NCBI GenBank assembly: GCA_008923285.1 | Contig: WBSG01000027.1 | Span: 246,745-310,744, forward strand | From: Betaproteobacteria bacterium SCN2 | Lineage (GTDB): Bacteria > Pseudomonadota > Gammaproteobacteria > Burkholderiales > Thiobacillaceae | Direction of reading: 5' to 3' | DNA length: 64,000 nucleotides | Shown: one piece after another, positions 49,861-58,778 of the stretch | How positions within the stretch are numbered: position 1 is the stretch's first letter | How the letters are laid out: each line of letters starts with the position of its first letter | Position numbers and translations under genes: made by a program | The notes under the pieces: model-generated | What the model was told of the DNA's origin: nothing | What the model saw: only the letters and a program-made list of their open reading frames with translations | Database searches by the model: none

Positions 49861-49938
49861 AGGATCGCCACAGCCCTGCGGACCCCGCGATGACGCCTTC
49901 CAGCGCCGTCATCGCGGGCGAAGCGCGGCAATCCAGCC
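49861..49938. repeat. REP-like repeat, copy 5
   Basis: AGGATCGCCACAGCCCTGCG...CGCGATGACG followed by the inverse CGTCATCGCGGGCGAAGCGC GGCAATCCAG. Same family; directly after the DUF2249 gene. Confidence 0.75.
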
Positions 49939-49987
49939 CTGATTAAAGTGGCACAATGCCATGCACGGGTTTTGCCTGGCCGTTGCT

Positions 49988-50040
49988 GACTGGATCGCCC
50001 CGGCCCGCCAAAAATCAAGGCGGGCCTCGCGACGACGGCA
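49988..50040. repeat. REP-like repeat, copy 6 (single unit)
   Basis: GACTGGATCGCCCCGGCCCG...GGGCCTCGCGACGACGG: one unit of the family, with an internal hairpin CCCGCC/GGCGGG. It lies between copy 5 and the NnrS-like gene. Confidence 0.7.
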
Positions 50041-50095
50041 TGGCAAGGCAGCAGCCCATTGAAGCCCAGCCAACACACATCGAACGAATAAACGC

Positions 50096-51229
50096 ATGCT
50101 GCCGGCACTGGTGTTCCTCTCCCTGGCGATTTTCGCCGCGGCGCTGTTGTGGTCGCCGCATGCCGGCCGCGCCGCCTACCTGCACCTGATGCTGGCCGCA
50201 GGCGCAATGCCGCTGATCTTCGGCGCCATGAGCCATTTCATCCCGGTGCTGACGCGCACCCGCGAAGCCGAACGCGTCATCGGCCTCGTTCCGGTCGTGG
50301 CGCTGGCCGGCGGCGCACTGGCGGTGGTGGCATTCAGCGCGGGTGGTTTCAGCTGGGGCTGGCAGGCCGGTGCGGTGCTGGCCATGGCCGCATCCGTTGC
50401 GCTGTTCGTCTGGAGCCGCAAGCGGCGCGCCGCCATGCTGGGCAGCCCGCACGCTTGCCTCGCCTGGTACGAGGCGGCGCTCGCCTGTCTGTTCGCGGCG
50501 CTGCTGGCCATGCTTGCTGCAGGTTTGTGGCCGCAGCATTTTCTGCAGCTGCGCCGCTTCCACCTGCATCTCAACACGCTGGGCTTCATCGGCCTCACCG
50601 CCGTGGGCACGCTCGCGGTACTGATGCCGACCGTGATCGGCCGTCCGGATGTGCTTGCCGCACAGCGGCTGCGCCGCGACCTGCCCTGGGCGTTCGCCGG
50701 CACGCTGCTGGTCGCCGCAGGCTCGGCAGGGTTTGCGCCGCTCGCCTGGCTGGGCGCCGCTTTTTGGGCAATCGTGCTGTTGCGGCTAGGCGTCGCATGG
50801 CTGCGACTGTATCGGGGAGAAATCTTCGCCCGGCATGGCGCAGCGCCCCTGCTGGCCACGGCCCTGGCAGGCCTGGCATTGAGCCTGGCGGCCGGCGCCG
50901 CAAGCGCCGCCATTGTCAGCGGCGGCTGGAATCTGCCTGACCCGACTGCGGTGTTCATTGCCGGTTTTCTTTTGCCGCTGGTGTCGGGCGCGGCCAGCCA
51001 GCTCTTGCCGGTGTGGCTGCGCCCTGGCGTGCAGAACGCCTGGCATGGCGACATGCGCAGGCGGCTCGGCCGCCACCACGGCGTGCGCGCGCTGCTGTTC
51101 TTCGCGGGCGGCATCGCCGCGGGACTTGGCCAGCCATGGGGCCTGCTGCTGAGTGCGGCGACCCTGGTCTGGTTCCTGCTGCAGGCGGCGGCTTCCCTGT
51201 TCCTGACTCGACAAGGCAATCCATCATGA
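50096..51229 (+). CDS. NnrS-like polytopic membrane protein, second copy
   Basis: 377-aa protein with about 10-12 hydrophobic segments. FGAMSHFIPVLTRTREAERVIG and RRFHLHLNTLGFIGLTAVGTLAVLMPTVIGR contain histidines in the style of NnrS and of the protein at 39929. Probably heme- or metal-binding and related to NO. No strong Shine-Dalgarno sequence precedes the ATG. The stop overlaps the FmdE-like ATG (ATGA). Confidence 0.7.
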   Translation: MLPALVFLSLAIFAAALLWSPHAGRAAYLHLMLAAGAMPLIFGAMSHFIPVLTRTREAERVIGLVPVVALAGGALAVVAFSAGGFSWGWQAGAVLAMAASVALFVWSRKRRAAMLGSPHACLAWYEAALACLFAALLAMLAAGLWPQHFLQLRRFHLHLNTLGFIGLTAVGTLAVLMPTVIGRPDVLAAQRLRRDLPWAFAGTLLVAAGSAGFAPLAWLGAAFWAIVLLRLGVAWLRLYRGEIFARHGAAPLLATALAGLALSLAAGAASAAIVSGGWNLPDPTAVFIAGFLLPLVSGAASQLLPVWLRPGVQNAWHGDMRRRLGRHHGVRALLFFAGGIAAGLGQPWGLLLSAATLVWFLLQAAASLFLTRQGNPS

Positions 51230-51834
51230 GCCATCCGGCATTTTTCGACCAAGTGAAGTCCATCACCCTGCGCGACCCGCTCGCGCAGGTCCTCGGTGCG
51301 GCCAGCGACGGTCTGCTGCACTACGGCTACCTCGACGCAGTGAAGCTCGCCGGCCATTCCTGCCCCACAGTGGCGGGCGCGTACCTGATGACGCTGAAGG
51401 CGCTGGAAAAACTCTACCCGGACAGCGTGCCGGAACGCGGCAACGTCCGCGTCGAATTCGGCGCGGCGCAGGCAGACGGCGTTACCGGCGTCATCGCCAA
51501 CGTCGCGAGCCTGCTCACCGGCGCGGCCGGCGAAGGCGGCTTCAAGGGTCTGGGCGGAAAGTTCAGCCGCCGCGGCTTGTTGCAGTTCGGCATCGGCGGC
51601 GGCATCGAAACAAGATTCACGCGCATGGATACCGGCGCTGCCGTGAACGTCTCCTACCATCCCGAAAACGTGCCCCCGCCGCCGGAACTGCCGGCGCTGA
51701 TGCAGAAGCTGCTTGCGGGCGAAGCCAGCGCGGACGAACGCGCGCAATTCGCCACGCTGTGGCAGATGCGGGTGAAGCGCATCCTCATCGACCACTTCGA
51801 CGACCCCCGTCTGGCAGTCATCGCCGAAGCCTGA
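51226..51834 (+). CDS. FmdE-like domain protein
   Basis: 202-aa protein resembling the FmdE family (formylmethanofuran dehydrogenase subunit E-like): AGHSCPTVAGAYLMTLKALEKLYP carries the conserved His-x-Cys-Pro, followed by VEFGAAQADGVTGVIANVASLLTGA and FGIGGGIETRF. Methanogenesis is not implied; bacterial members are of unknown role and may bind metal. Coupled to the NnrS-like gene by a four-base overlap. Confidence 0.72.
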   Translation: MSHPAFFDQVKSITLRDPLAQVLGAASDGLLHYGYLDAVKLAGHSCPTVAGAYLMTLKALEKLYPDSVPERGNVRVEFGAAQADGVTGVIANVASLLTGAAGEGGFKGLGGKFSRRGLLQFGIGGGIETRFTRMDTGAAVNVSYHPENVPPPPELPALMQKLLAGEASADERAQFATLWQMRVKRILIDHFDDPRLAVIAEA

Positions 51835-51846
51835 GAAGGCCGCGCC

Positions 51847-51864
51847 GCATCCCGCGCGGGATGC
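51847..51864 (+). terminator. Perfect palindrome, probable terminator of the NnrS-FmdE unit
   Basis: GCATCCCGCGCGGGATGC is an 18-bp palindrome 12 bases after the FmdE-like stop, followed by ATTTTC. It is consistent with intrinsic termination, though the T-run is short. Confidence 0.55.
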
Positions 51865-51952
51865 ATTTTCATCCCTGGCCGACACCCGCCCCGAAACCGC
51901 TTCCGACGTCCAGGCCCCCTCGCCTGGGGTCTCACCATGTCCTCCGGCCCGG

Positions 51953-51980
51953 ATATGGTCTTTACAACATATGGTCTTTA
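51953..51980. promoter_or_regulatory. Direct repeat ATATGGTCTTTA x2 ahead of the XRE gene
   Basis: ATATGGTCTTTA at 51953-51964 and 51969-51980, spacing 16 bases, 30 bases before the XRE ATG. A likely binding site for the XRE protein itself. Confidence 0.5.
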
Positions 51981-52010
51981 AGCCATAATCCAGCCCGATC
52001 CAGAATCCGC

Positions 52011-52382
52011 ATGGCACGCAATATGGCAAAGAAACCGACAGACGAGGGGGCAGCCCGCAACGCCGAGCGCTACCAGCTCGTGTCGATCGATGCCGCGCCG
52101 CTGGTCACCCTGAAGGATCTGCGCAAGCGCGCGCAGCAAACCCAGGAGGACCTCGCCGTGGCCCTTGCCGTGGGACAGGACACGATTTCCCGGCTCGAAA
52201 AGCGCAGCGACATGCTGCTTTCCACCTTGCGCCAGTATGTCGAGAGCGTGGGCGGTCGGCTGGCGCTGGTGGCGACTTTTCCGGACCAGCCGCCGGTCAT
52301 CATCAACCCCGTCGGCAGCAAGAAAAGGAAAGCCAAGAAGCGCCGCCGCAGCCAGACCGAAGCCGGGCGCGACGAACCTTGA
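52011..52382 (+). CDS. XRE-family helix-turn-helix regulator (orphan antitoxin-like)
   Basis: 123-aa protein with an XRE helix-turn-helix at about 43-75 (LKDLRKRAQQTQEDLAVALAVGQDTISRLEKR), like the antitoxins of HigBA or RelBE-type pairs, then a basic tail (KKRKAKKRRRSQ). No toxin ORF is adjacent: the upstream 170 bases hold only repeats, the next gene is nspC. Start at 52011 or 52023. A direct repeat lies upstream. Confidence 0.8.
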   Translation: MARNMAKKPTDEGAARNAERYQLVSIDAAPLVTLKDLRKRAQQTQEDLAVALAVGQDTISRLEKRSDMLLSTLRQYVESVGGRLALVATFPDQPPVIINPVGSKKRKAKKRRRSQTEAGRDEP

Positions 52383-52395
52383 ACCGTTTCGAGAC

Positions 52396-53493
52396 ATGAT
52401 CCAGACCCCCTACTACCTGATCGACAAGTCGGCGCTGCTGCGCAACCTGCAGATCGTCGACCGTGTGCGCGAGCACTCGGGCGCCAAGGTCCTGCTGGCG
52501 CTGAAATGCTTCGCCGGCTGGTCGGTGTTCGATCTCATGCGGCAGCACATGGACGGGACCACGTCGTCCTCGCTGTACGAGGTCAGGCTCGGGCGCGAGA
52601 AATTCGGCGGCGAAACCCACGCCTACAGCGTCGCCTTTGCCGACCACGAAATCGGCGAAGTCGTCGCCAACTGCGACAAGATCATATTCAACTCGATCAG
52701 CCAGATGCAGCGCTTCGAGCGTTTCGCCGGCAGCAAGCCCGTTGGCCTGCGCCTCAATCCCGGCGTCAGCTGCGCGGCGTTCGACCTGGCCGATCCGGCG
52801 CGCGCCCACAGCCGTCTGGGCGAATCCGATCCGGCGCGGCTGCTGTCGGTCATCGACCGTCTCGACGGCGTGATGATCCACAACAACTGCGAGAACAGGG
52901 ACTTCGACCGCTTCGACGCCCTGCTCGATGAAGTCGAGCAGGGCTACGGCGACATCCTGAAGCGGCTGAACTGGATCAGCCTCGGCGGCGGCATCAGCTT
53001 CACCGCACCCGGCTACCCGCTGGAGCGCTTCTGCGAGCGCCTGCGCCGCTTCGCGGAAACCTACGGCGTGCAGGTTTACCTGGAGCCGGGTGAAACGGTG
53101 GTGCGCCATACCACGACGCTGGAAGTCAGCGTCCTCGACATCGGCTTCAACGGCAAGAACCTGGCGATCGTCGACAGCTCGACCGAGGCGCACATGCTCG
53201 ATCTGCTGATCTACCGCGAAACCGCGCCGATCGGCGACGGCAAGGGCGAGCACAGCTATCAGATCTGCGGCAAGACCTGCCTCGCCGGGGACATTTTCGG
53301 CGAAGCCCGCTTCGACCGCCCGCTGCAGATCGGCGACCGCATTTCGATCGGCGATGCCGGCGGCTACACCATGGTCAAGAAGAACTGGTTCAACGGCATC
53401 CACATGCCCGCCATCGCGCTGCGCGAGCCGGACGGCAGCGTGCATGTGGTGCGCGAGTTTTCCTTCGACGATTACGTCAGCAGCCTGTCCTGA
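52396..53493 (+). CDS. nspC: Carboxynorspermidine decarboxylase
   Basis: 365-aa PLP enzyme of fold III that decarboxylates carboxynorspermidine or carboxyspermidine. Evidence: IDKSALLRNLQIVDRV, LALKCFAGWSVFDLM (PLP lysine in LALKCF), LRLNPGVSC, GGGISFTAPGYP, and the C-terminal CGKTCLAGDIFGEARF and DAGGYTMVKKNWFNG. Followed 37 bases later by the dehydrogenase that makes its substrate. Confidence 0.93.
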   Translation: MIQTPYYLIDKSALLRNLQIVDRVREHSGAKVLLALKCFAGWSVFDLMRQHMDGTTSSSLYEVRLGREKFGGETHAYSVAFADHEIGEVVANCDKIIFNSISQMQRFERFAGSKPVGLRLNPGVSCAAFDLADPARAHSRLGESDPARLLSVIDRLDGVMIHNNCENRDFDRFDALLDEVEQGYGDILKRLNWISLGGGISFTAPGYPLERFCERLRRFAETYGVQVYLEPGETVVRHTTTLEVSVLDIGFNGKNLAIVDSSTEAHMLDLLIYRETAPIGDGKGEHSYQICGKTCLAGDIFGEARFDRPLQIGDRISIGDAGGYTMVKKNWFNGIHMPAIALREPDGSVHVVREFSFDDYVSSLS

Positions 53494-53530
53494 ACCGGGG
53501 CATGCAAACTTGAGTAAAGGAGATGATCCA

Positions 53531-54820
53531 ATGAAACGTAATGTCCTGATTATCGGTGCAGGCGGCGTGGCTCACGTGGCCGCGCACAAGTGCGCCCAGA
53601 ACAATGCGCTGCTTGGCGACATCAACATCGCGTCGCGCACCCTCGGCAAGTGCCAGGCCATCATCGATTCGATCAGGCAAAAGGGCAGCATGCAGCAGCC
53701 CGGCCACCTGCAGGCCCACGCCCTCGACGCCATGGATGTCGACGCGACCAGCCGCCTGATCGAGGCCACCGGCAGCCGCATCGTGATCAACGTCGGCTCG
53801 CCGTTTCTCAACATGTCGGTGCTTTCCGCCTGCATCAGGACTGGCGCCGCCTACCTCGATACCGCCATCCACGAGGACCCGCGCAAGGTGTGCGAGCCCC
53901 CGCCCTGGTACGCCAACTACGAATGGAAGCGGCGCCAGGAGTGCAAGGACGCGCGCGTGACCGCGGTGCTCGGCGTCGGCTTCGACCCGGGCGTGGTCAA
54001 CGCCTATGCGCGCTACGCCATGGACACCCGCTTCGACCGCGTCGATTCCATCGACATCATCGACATCAATGCCGGCAGCCACGGGCGCTACTTCGCCACC
54101 AACTTCGATCCGGAAATCAATTTCCGCGAATTCGTCTCGACCGCGTGGTCGTGGGAAAACGGCGAATGGAAGGCGAACGCGATGTTCGAGCATCGCAAGG
54201 ACTGGGACATGCCGATGGTCGGCAAGCAGACGACCTACCTGGCCGGACATGACGAGCTCCATTCCATGTCGCACCATCTCGGCGTGCCCAACATCCGCTT
54301 CTGGATGGGCTTCAGCGAGCACTACATCAACGTCTTCAGCGTGCTGAAAAACCTCGGCCTGCTGTCCGAGCAGCCCGTTCGCACCGCCAGGGGACAGGAA
54401 GTGGTGCCGCTGGAAGTCGTCAAGGCCGTTCTGCCCGACCCCGCCTCGCTCGCGCCGGGCTACACCGGCAAGACCTGCATCGGCGACCTCGTCAGAGGCG
54501 TGAAGAACGGCAGGCCGACCGAAGCCCTGCTCTACAACATCTGCGACCACAAGTCCTGCTTCGAGGAAGTCGGCAGCCAGGCCATTTCCTACACCGCCGG
54601 CGTGCCGGTGGTGGCGGCGGCCATGCTGATTGCCGATGGCAGCTGGGACATCGGCGCGATGGCCAACGTCGAGGAGCTTGATCCGGCGCCCTTCATCGCA
54701 CTGATGAACCGCATGGGCCTGGTGACGCGCATCAGGGATGCCGAGGGCGACCGCGTCCTCGATCCGCAAGAAGACGCCGCCCAAGTTCCCGAGGCCAGGC
54801 TTTCCGCCGCCGCGCGCTGA
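53531..54820 (+). CDS. Carboxynorspermidine / carboxyspermidine dehydrogenase (saccharopine-dehydrogenase family)
   Basis: 429-aa NADPH enzyme that condenses aspartate semialdehyde with a diamine. N-terminal Rossmann: VLIIGAGGVAHVAAHKCAQN; then INVGSPFLNMSVLSACI, VLGVGFDPGVVNAYARYA, and ISYTAGVPVVAAAMLI. This partner of nspC completes the route to norspermidine or spermidine independent of decarboxylated SAM. AAGGAGATG precedes the ATG at 53531. Confidence 0.92.
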   Translation: MKRNVLIIGAGGVAHVAAHKCAQNNALLGDINIASRTLGKCQAIIDSIRQKGSMQQPGHLQAHALDAMDVDATSRLIEATGSRIVINVGSPFLNMSVLSACIRTGAAYLDTAIHEDPRKVCEPPPWYANYEWKRRQECKDARVTAVLGVGFDPGVVNAYARYAMDTRFDRVDSIDIIDINAGSHGRYFATNFDPEINFREFVSTAWSWENGEWKANAMFEHRKDWDMPMVGKQTTYLAGHDELHSMSHHLGVPNIRFWMGFSEHYINVFSVLKNLGLLSEQPVRTARGQEVVPLEVVKAVLPDPASLAPGYTGKTCIGDLVRGVKNGRPTEALLYNICDHKSCFEEVGSQAISYTAGVPVVAAAMLIADGSWDIGAMANVEELDPAPFIALMNRMGLVTRIRDAEGDRVLDPQEDAAQVPEARLSAAAR

Positions 54821-54853
54821 CAGCCAGTTTCCGATCGCCAGCCGGGCAGGCCT

Positions 54854-55567
54854 TCAATCGAGCGCCCTGCCCTCGCCCGCCTCTTCATAGGTGCGGCCGT
54901 CGCGGATGTGGTAGATGCGCCTGAAGGTGGGAATGATCTTCTCGTCGTGAGTAACCACGATGATGGCGGTCTGGTACTGCCGCGCCATGTCGTTGAGAAT
55001 GCGCACCACGGCCAGTGCGCGCTGGCTGTCGAGCGGCGCGGTCGGCTCATCGGCGAGCATCACCGGCGGCTGGTTGGCAAGCGCGCGCGCAATGGCGACG
55101 CGCTGCTGTTCGCCGCCTGACAGTTCGGACGGCTGCGCGCGGGCGCGGTGGCCGACGTCCAGGGCTTCGAGCAGTTCCTGCGCGCGTTGTCTCGCCGCGC
55201 CGTTGGCGCGCCCGGCAAGCATGGGCAGCAGGGCGACGTTGTCGGTGACGTCGAGGAAGGGGATGAGATACGGCGCCTGGAAGATGAAGCCGATGCGGTC
55301 GCGCCGCAATGCGCGCAGATCCCTGATCTTCCAGCCGTGGTCGTAGATGGTGTCGTCGCCCAGGGTCATGCGACCGCCGCTCGGTTCGATCACCGCGCCC
55401 AGGCATTTCAGCAGCGTGCTCTTGCCCGAACCGGAAGGGCCGATGAGACCGACCACCTCGCCCGGCGCCACGGTCATGTTCACGTCCTTCAGCGCATCGA
55501 CCGCGGTGTCGCCGCTGCCGTAGCGCTTGCTCAGGCCTTCGATGCTGATGCCGAGTGTTTCCTTCAT
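54854..55567 (-). CDS. ABC transporter ATP-binding protein (DevA/MacB-like)
   Basis: 237-aa ATPase: Walker A GPSGSGKST, Q-loop FQAPYLIPFLDV, signature LSGGEQQRVAIARAL, Walker B VMLADEPT and H-loop VTHDE. Such ATPases pair with MacB-like permeases and HlyD adaptors for lipid or drug export. The start at 55567 overlaps none but lies one base before the permease stop. Last gene of the tetR-adaptor-permease-ATPase operon. Confidence 0.9.
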   Translation of the reverse strand: MKETLGISIEGLSKRYGSGDTAVDALKDVNMTVAPGEVVGLIGPSGSGKSTLLKCLGAVIEPSGGRMTLGDDTIYDHGWKIRDLRALRRDRIGFIFQAPYLIPFLDVTDNVALLPMLAGRANGAARQRAQELLEALDVGHRARAQPSELSGGEQQRVAIARALANQPPVMLADEPTAPLDSQRALAVVRILNDMARQYQTAIIVVTHDEKIIPTFRRIYHIRDGRTYEEAGEGRALD

Positions 55568-55568
55568 G

Positions 55569-56777
55569 TCAGCCGCCGATCGCTTCGGCAGGATCGACCT
55601 TGAGCGCAGCCCGGATCGCCAGCGTGCTGGCGATGGCACAGATCAGCATGATGGCGGCGAAGCCGCGCGCCGCATCCCCGGGCTCCAGCAGCACGTACTT
55701 GGGGAACACCGGCGCCCACAGGGTCGCAGCAGTCTTGCCGACGACGAAGCCGATGAGCCCCAGGCCCAGCGCCTGCTGCAGGATCATGCCTGCAATGGTG
55801 CGGTTTCTGGTGCCGATGAGTTTGAGCACGGCGATCTCGCGGATCTTCCCCAGCGTCATGGTGTAGATGATGAAGGCGACGATGGCGGCGCTGACCACGG
55901 CAAGGATGACCAGGAACATGGCGATCTGTTTGGCCGAGGTGGCGATGAGCTTGGCGACGAGGATTTCCTCCATCTGTTCCACGGTATGGGCCTCGAGGTG
56001 CTTCCAGCGCCGGATTTCCTGCGCCACGGCTTCCGGCGACTCGCCTGCCTTGACCTGCACCAGCACGGCATTGACATGGCGATTGCTGGTCTGCGAGGCC
56101 TCGACCGCCTCCGCCAGGCCCGGCACGCCGGGCCGGTTGAAGGCGGGGTTGGCATTAGTGCGCGCGCGCTCGTTGAGGATGGCGTCGTTGTCCTTCAGGA
56201 ACTGCGCTTCCTGCGCGTCCTTCAGGGGAATGAACACCATGGGGTCGCCGCCGGAAGAGACCATGCGCCGGGTAAGGCCCACCACGGTGTAGTCGTCGCG
56301 GCGGATGCGGATGTTGTCCCCAACCTTGAAGCCGGTCTTGATGTCGGCGACGGCCTCGTAATGGCCGCGCGTGATGCGCCGCCCCGCCACCAGATAGCCC
56401 GGCTCGCCCGGCTGCCCCGGCTCGAAGCCGACAACCATGGCGCGCACGTCGGTTTCGCCGCCGCCCTCATCGGTCTTGCGCACCTGCATGGTGAAGTAGG
56501 TGGCGTTGGCCGCGCGCGCGACGCCGGGCATGCCGAGCAGAGCACGATAAACATCGTCGTGCAGGCTGGAAGATTCGGCATAGGGGCCGAGGGTATCCTG
56601 CTGCACTACCCACAGGTCGGCGCCGCTGTTGGCAAGCAATGCCTTGCCGTCGTCGACCATGCCGCGGTAGATGCCCGCCATGGACAGGGTGACGCCGATG
56701 AGCAAGCCGAGGCCGAGGCCGGTGAGGACGTACTTGCCCCAGGCATGCAGAATGTCGCGGCCGGCGAGGCTGATCAT
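55569..56777 (-). CDS. ABC transporter permease (MacB/DevC-like FtsX family)
   Basis: 402-aa permease: an N-terminal helix WGKYVLTGLGLGLLIGVTLSM, a periplasmic domain of about 230 residues, then three helices (MFLVILAVVSAAIVAFIIYTM, LGLIGFVVGKTAA, AAIMLICAIASTLAI) with the FtsX-like GKIREIAVLKLIGTRNR between. This is the topology of DevC/MacB exporters. The ATG overlaps the adaptor stop by four bases. Confidence 0.88.
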   Translation of the reverse strand: MISLAGRDILHAWGKYVLTGLGLGLLIGVTLSMAGIYRGMVDDGKALLANSGADLWVVQQDTLGPYAESSSLHDDVYRALLGMPGVARAANATYFTMQVRKTDEGGGETDVRAMVVGFEPGQPGEPGYLVAGRRITRGHYEAVADIKTGFKVGDNIRIRRDDYTVVGLTRRMVSSGGDPMVFIPLKDAQEAQFLKDNDAILNERARTNANPAFNRPGVPGLAEAVEASQTSNRHVNAVLVQVKAGESPEAVAQEIRRWKHLEAHTVEQMEEILVAKLIATSAKQIAMFLVILAVVSAAIVAFIIYTMTLGKIREIAVLKLIGTRNRTIAGMILQQALGLGLIGFVVGKTAATLWAPVFPKYVLLEPGDAARGFAAIMLICAIASTLAIRAALKVDPAEAIGG

Positions 56778-57955
56778 TTGCCGAGACTTTCCACGACCTT
56801 GATATTGCTGTCCGCGGCAAGCTCCTTCTCGCTGTAGGCCACCACCTTGTCGCCGGCCTCGAGTCCGACGAGCACCTGCACGCGGCCATCGAGTCCCGCT
56901 TCGCCCAGACGCACCGGCACGAATTGCGGCGCGTCGTCCTCCAGCTTCCATACGCCGGCCACGCCGCCCTGGCGACGGATGCTGGCATTGGGCAGCACCA
57001 GCGCGGATTCGACCTTGCCGCGCTTGAGCGTGACTTCGGCCAGCTCGCCGATGGTCTGCCCCGGCGGCAAGGCGTCGAAGGCAACCTGCGCGATGCGTTC
57101 TTCGGTGACGCTGTCGGAGAGCGGTTCGACGCGCGCCACTTTGCCGGCAAGCACCTGCAACGGGTTGGAGCGCAGCACGATTTCTGCCTTCAGCCCTTCG
57201 GCAAGACCGGTCGAACGGCCTTGGTCGAAGCGCGTCTTCACCCACAAGCTGGCGGGGTCCGCCAGCCTCAGCACCGCCTGGCCCGCGACCACGGTGGTGC
57301 CGGGCTCTGCATCACGCGAGATCACCACGCCGTCGGCCGGCGAGACGAGGCGCAGGTTCTGCTGCTGCCGCGTCATGCCCTCGCGTTCCGCCGAAAGACG
57401 CGCCATGTCCTGGCGCGCGGCAGCGAGGTTGGCTTCGGCGGCCTTCAACGCCGCTGCGGCCGAGGCTTGTTCCTGCAATTTGGCCTCGACCACGCTGGCG
57501 CTGATGAAATTCTTCTCGCCCAGATCGACATAGCGTTTGGCATTAGCGGCGGCGAGCGCATGGCGCGCCTGCGCGTCGTGCACCTGCGCTTCAGCCGAGG
57601 CCATTGCGCTGGCGGCACGCCGCACCGAGGCCAGCAGGGCTGCCGCCCTGTCGTTGAGGTCGACCGGGTCCATTTCCGCCAGCAGCTGCCCGGCCTCGAC
57701 CATGTCGCCGACGTCGACCAGCACGTTCTGCACGCGGCCCGCCGCGGTCGGGCCGATCAAATAGCTGCGCCTGGCTTCCACCGTGCCGATGCCGAACAGA
57801 TCGGGCTCGACCTCGCCTTGCGCAACCTCGACGACAGTCACGCGCACCGGCGCCAGCGGGCCGGAGCGCGCCACCACCATGGCGAATGCAGCCGCCACGA
57901 CCAGGCCGAACACGCCCAGCGCCGCTCTTTTGGAGAGCACGGATGTCAGTTTCAT
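56774..57955 (-). CDS. HlyD/DevB-type periplasmic adaptor protein
   Basis: 393-aa membrane-fusion protein: N-terminal helix LGVFGLVVAAAFAMVVA, lipoyl-like domains (GRVQNVLVDVGDMVEAGQLLAEMDP and SPADGVVISRDAEPGTTVVAGQ), a coiled coil of about 90 residues and a C-terminal beta-barrel region. It links the inner-membrane permease to an outer-membrane channel, which is not encoded here. It overlaps both neighbours by four bases. Confidence 0.9.
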   Translation of the reverse strand: MKLTSVLSKRAALGVFGLVVAAAFAMVVARSGPLAPVRVTVVEVAQGEVEPDLFGIGTVEARRSYLIGPTAAGRVQNVLVDVGDMVEAGQLLAEMDPVDLNDRAAALLASVRRAASAMASAEAQVHDAQARHALAAANAKRYVDLGEKNFISASVVEAKLQEQASAAAALKAAEANLAAARQDMARLSAEREGMTRQQQNLRLVSPADGVVISRDAEPGTTVVAGQAVLRLADPASLWVKTRFDQGRSTGLAEGLKAEIVLRSNPLQVLAGKVARVEPLSDSVTEERIAQVAFDALPPGQTIGELAEVTLKRGKVESALVLPNASIRRQGGVAGVWKLEDDAPQFVPVRLGEAGLDGRVQVLVGLEAGDKVVAYSEKELAADSNIKVVESLGK

Positions 57956-58566
57956 GATTTCGCCTCGATTGCCTGCAGGTAGAGCTTGAGCACGCGCCTG
58001 GCCTCCTCCTGCATTTTTGTCGAACTCCCATTCAGCATGGACTGGATGGCCAGGCCCTGGATCGCGCCAATGAACAGCATGGCCGCCGCAGACTTGTCCA
58101 GGCCTTGCACGACCTGGCCCTGCTTTTCCGCTTCGCCCAGGCATTCGATCAGCAGCTTGCGATAGCGCGCCAGCATGTTGCGCACGCCTGCCTTCAATGG
58201 CGTGTCCTCTGACCGGCGCAGGTGCTGGAAGATCAGGCGCGGCACGCCGGGATGGGCGGCAATGAACTTCACATGCGCCATGAACATCGCACCCAGCCCT
58301 GCGAGCGGCGTGTCGGCGCGCTGGGCGGCGGCCTCCAGCCGGGCGAACAGGCGCGACTGCACCCAGTCCAGCACCGCCAGCCAGATCGCACCCTTGCTGG
58401 GGAAGTGTTTGAAAACCGCGCCCTGCGAAAGATTCAGCCTGTCGGCGATGTCGGCCGTGGTGATGTCGGCGGGATTGCCCTGTGCGGCAAGATCCAGCAC
58501 GGCCTCGATGATTTCCGTCTGGCGCGTTTCGCTCGGCTGGCGTGTACGTGGACCTGGGGTTGCCAT
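57952..58566 (-). CDS. TetR-family repressor of the ABC exporter operon
   Basis: 204-aa TetR regulator: TEIIEAVLDLAAQGNPADITTADIADRLNLSQGAVFKHFPSKGAIW is a canonical helix-turn-helix. It is the first gene of the operon (stop overlaps the adaptor ATG) and has a dyad just upstream, so autorepression of the whole exporter operon is likely. Inducer unknown; probably the exported compound. Confidence 0.9.
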   Translation of the reverse strand: MATPGPRTRQPSETRQTEIIEAVLDLAAQGNPADITTADIADRLNLSQGAVFKHFPSKGAIWLAVLDWVQSRLFARLEAAAQRADTPLAGLGAMFMAHVKFIAAHPGVPRLIFQHLRRSEDTPLKAGVRNMLARYRKLLIECLGEAEKQGQVVQGLDKSAAAMLFIGAIQGLAIQSMLNGSSTKMQEEARRVLKLYLQAIEAKS

Positions 58567-58573
58567 GATCTAC

Positions 58574-58595
58574 AAGTAAGTGTTCAATTACTTAC
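58574..58595. promoter_or_regulatory. Dyad upstream of tetR (likely TetR operator)
   Basis: Nested inverted repeats AAGTAA/TTACTT and GTAAGT/ACTTAC share an 8-base centre, 8 bases from the tetR ATG. This is the typical place of a TetR operator. Confidence 0.7.
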
Positions 58596-58778
58596 CAATC
58601 TAGCAGGTCGACGGGAAATTGGAAAGCTTTCAGGCACGGACCCTCTGAGCCAGGTAATTTCCGGCAAAAACAACCTGAGCTTGCCTGCGCTTGGGCGGCG
58701 TGCGGATACAATACAGGGATCAGCATGGCCCCCGCGCTGCGGAGTCCGGCGGGCCGACAACCAAACAGAAGGACCACA

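Noticed and set aside
51835..52010. Toxin gene paired with the XRE regulator
   Set aside because: No ORF with RelE/HigB-like features; only a terminator palindrome and direct repeats are present.
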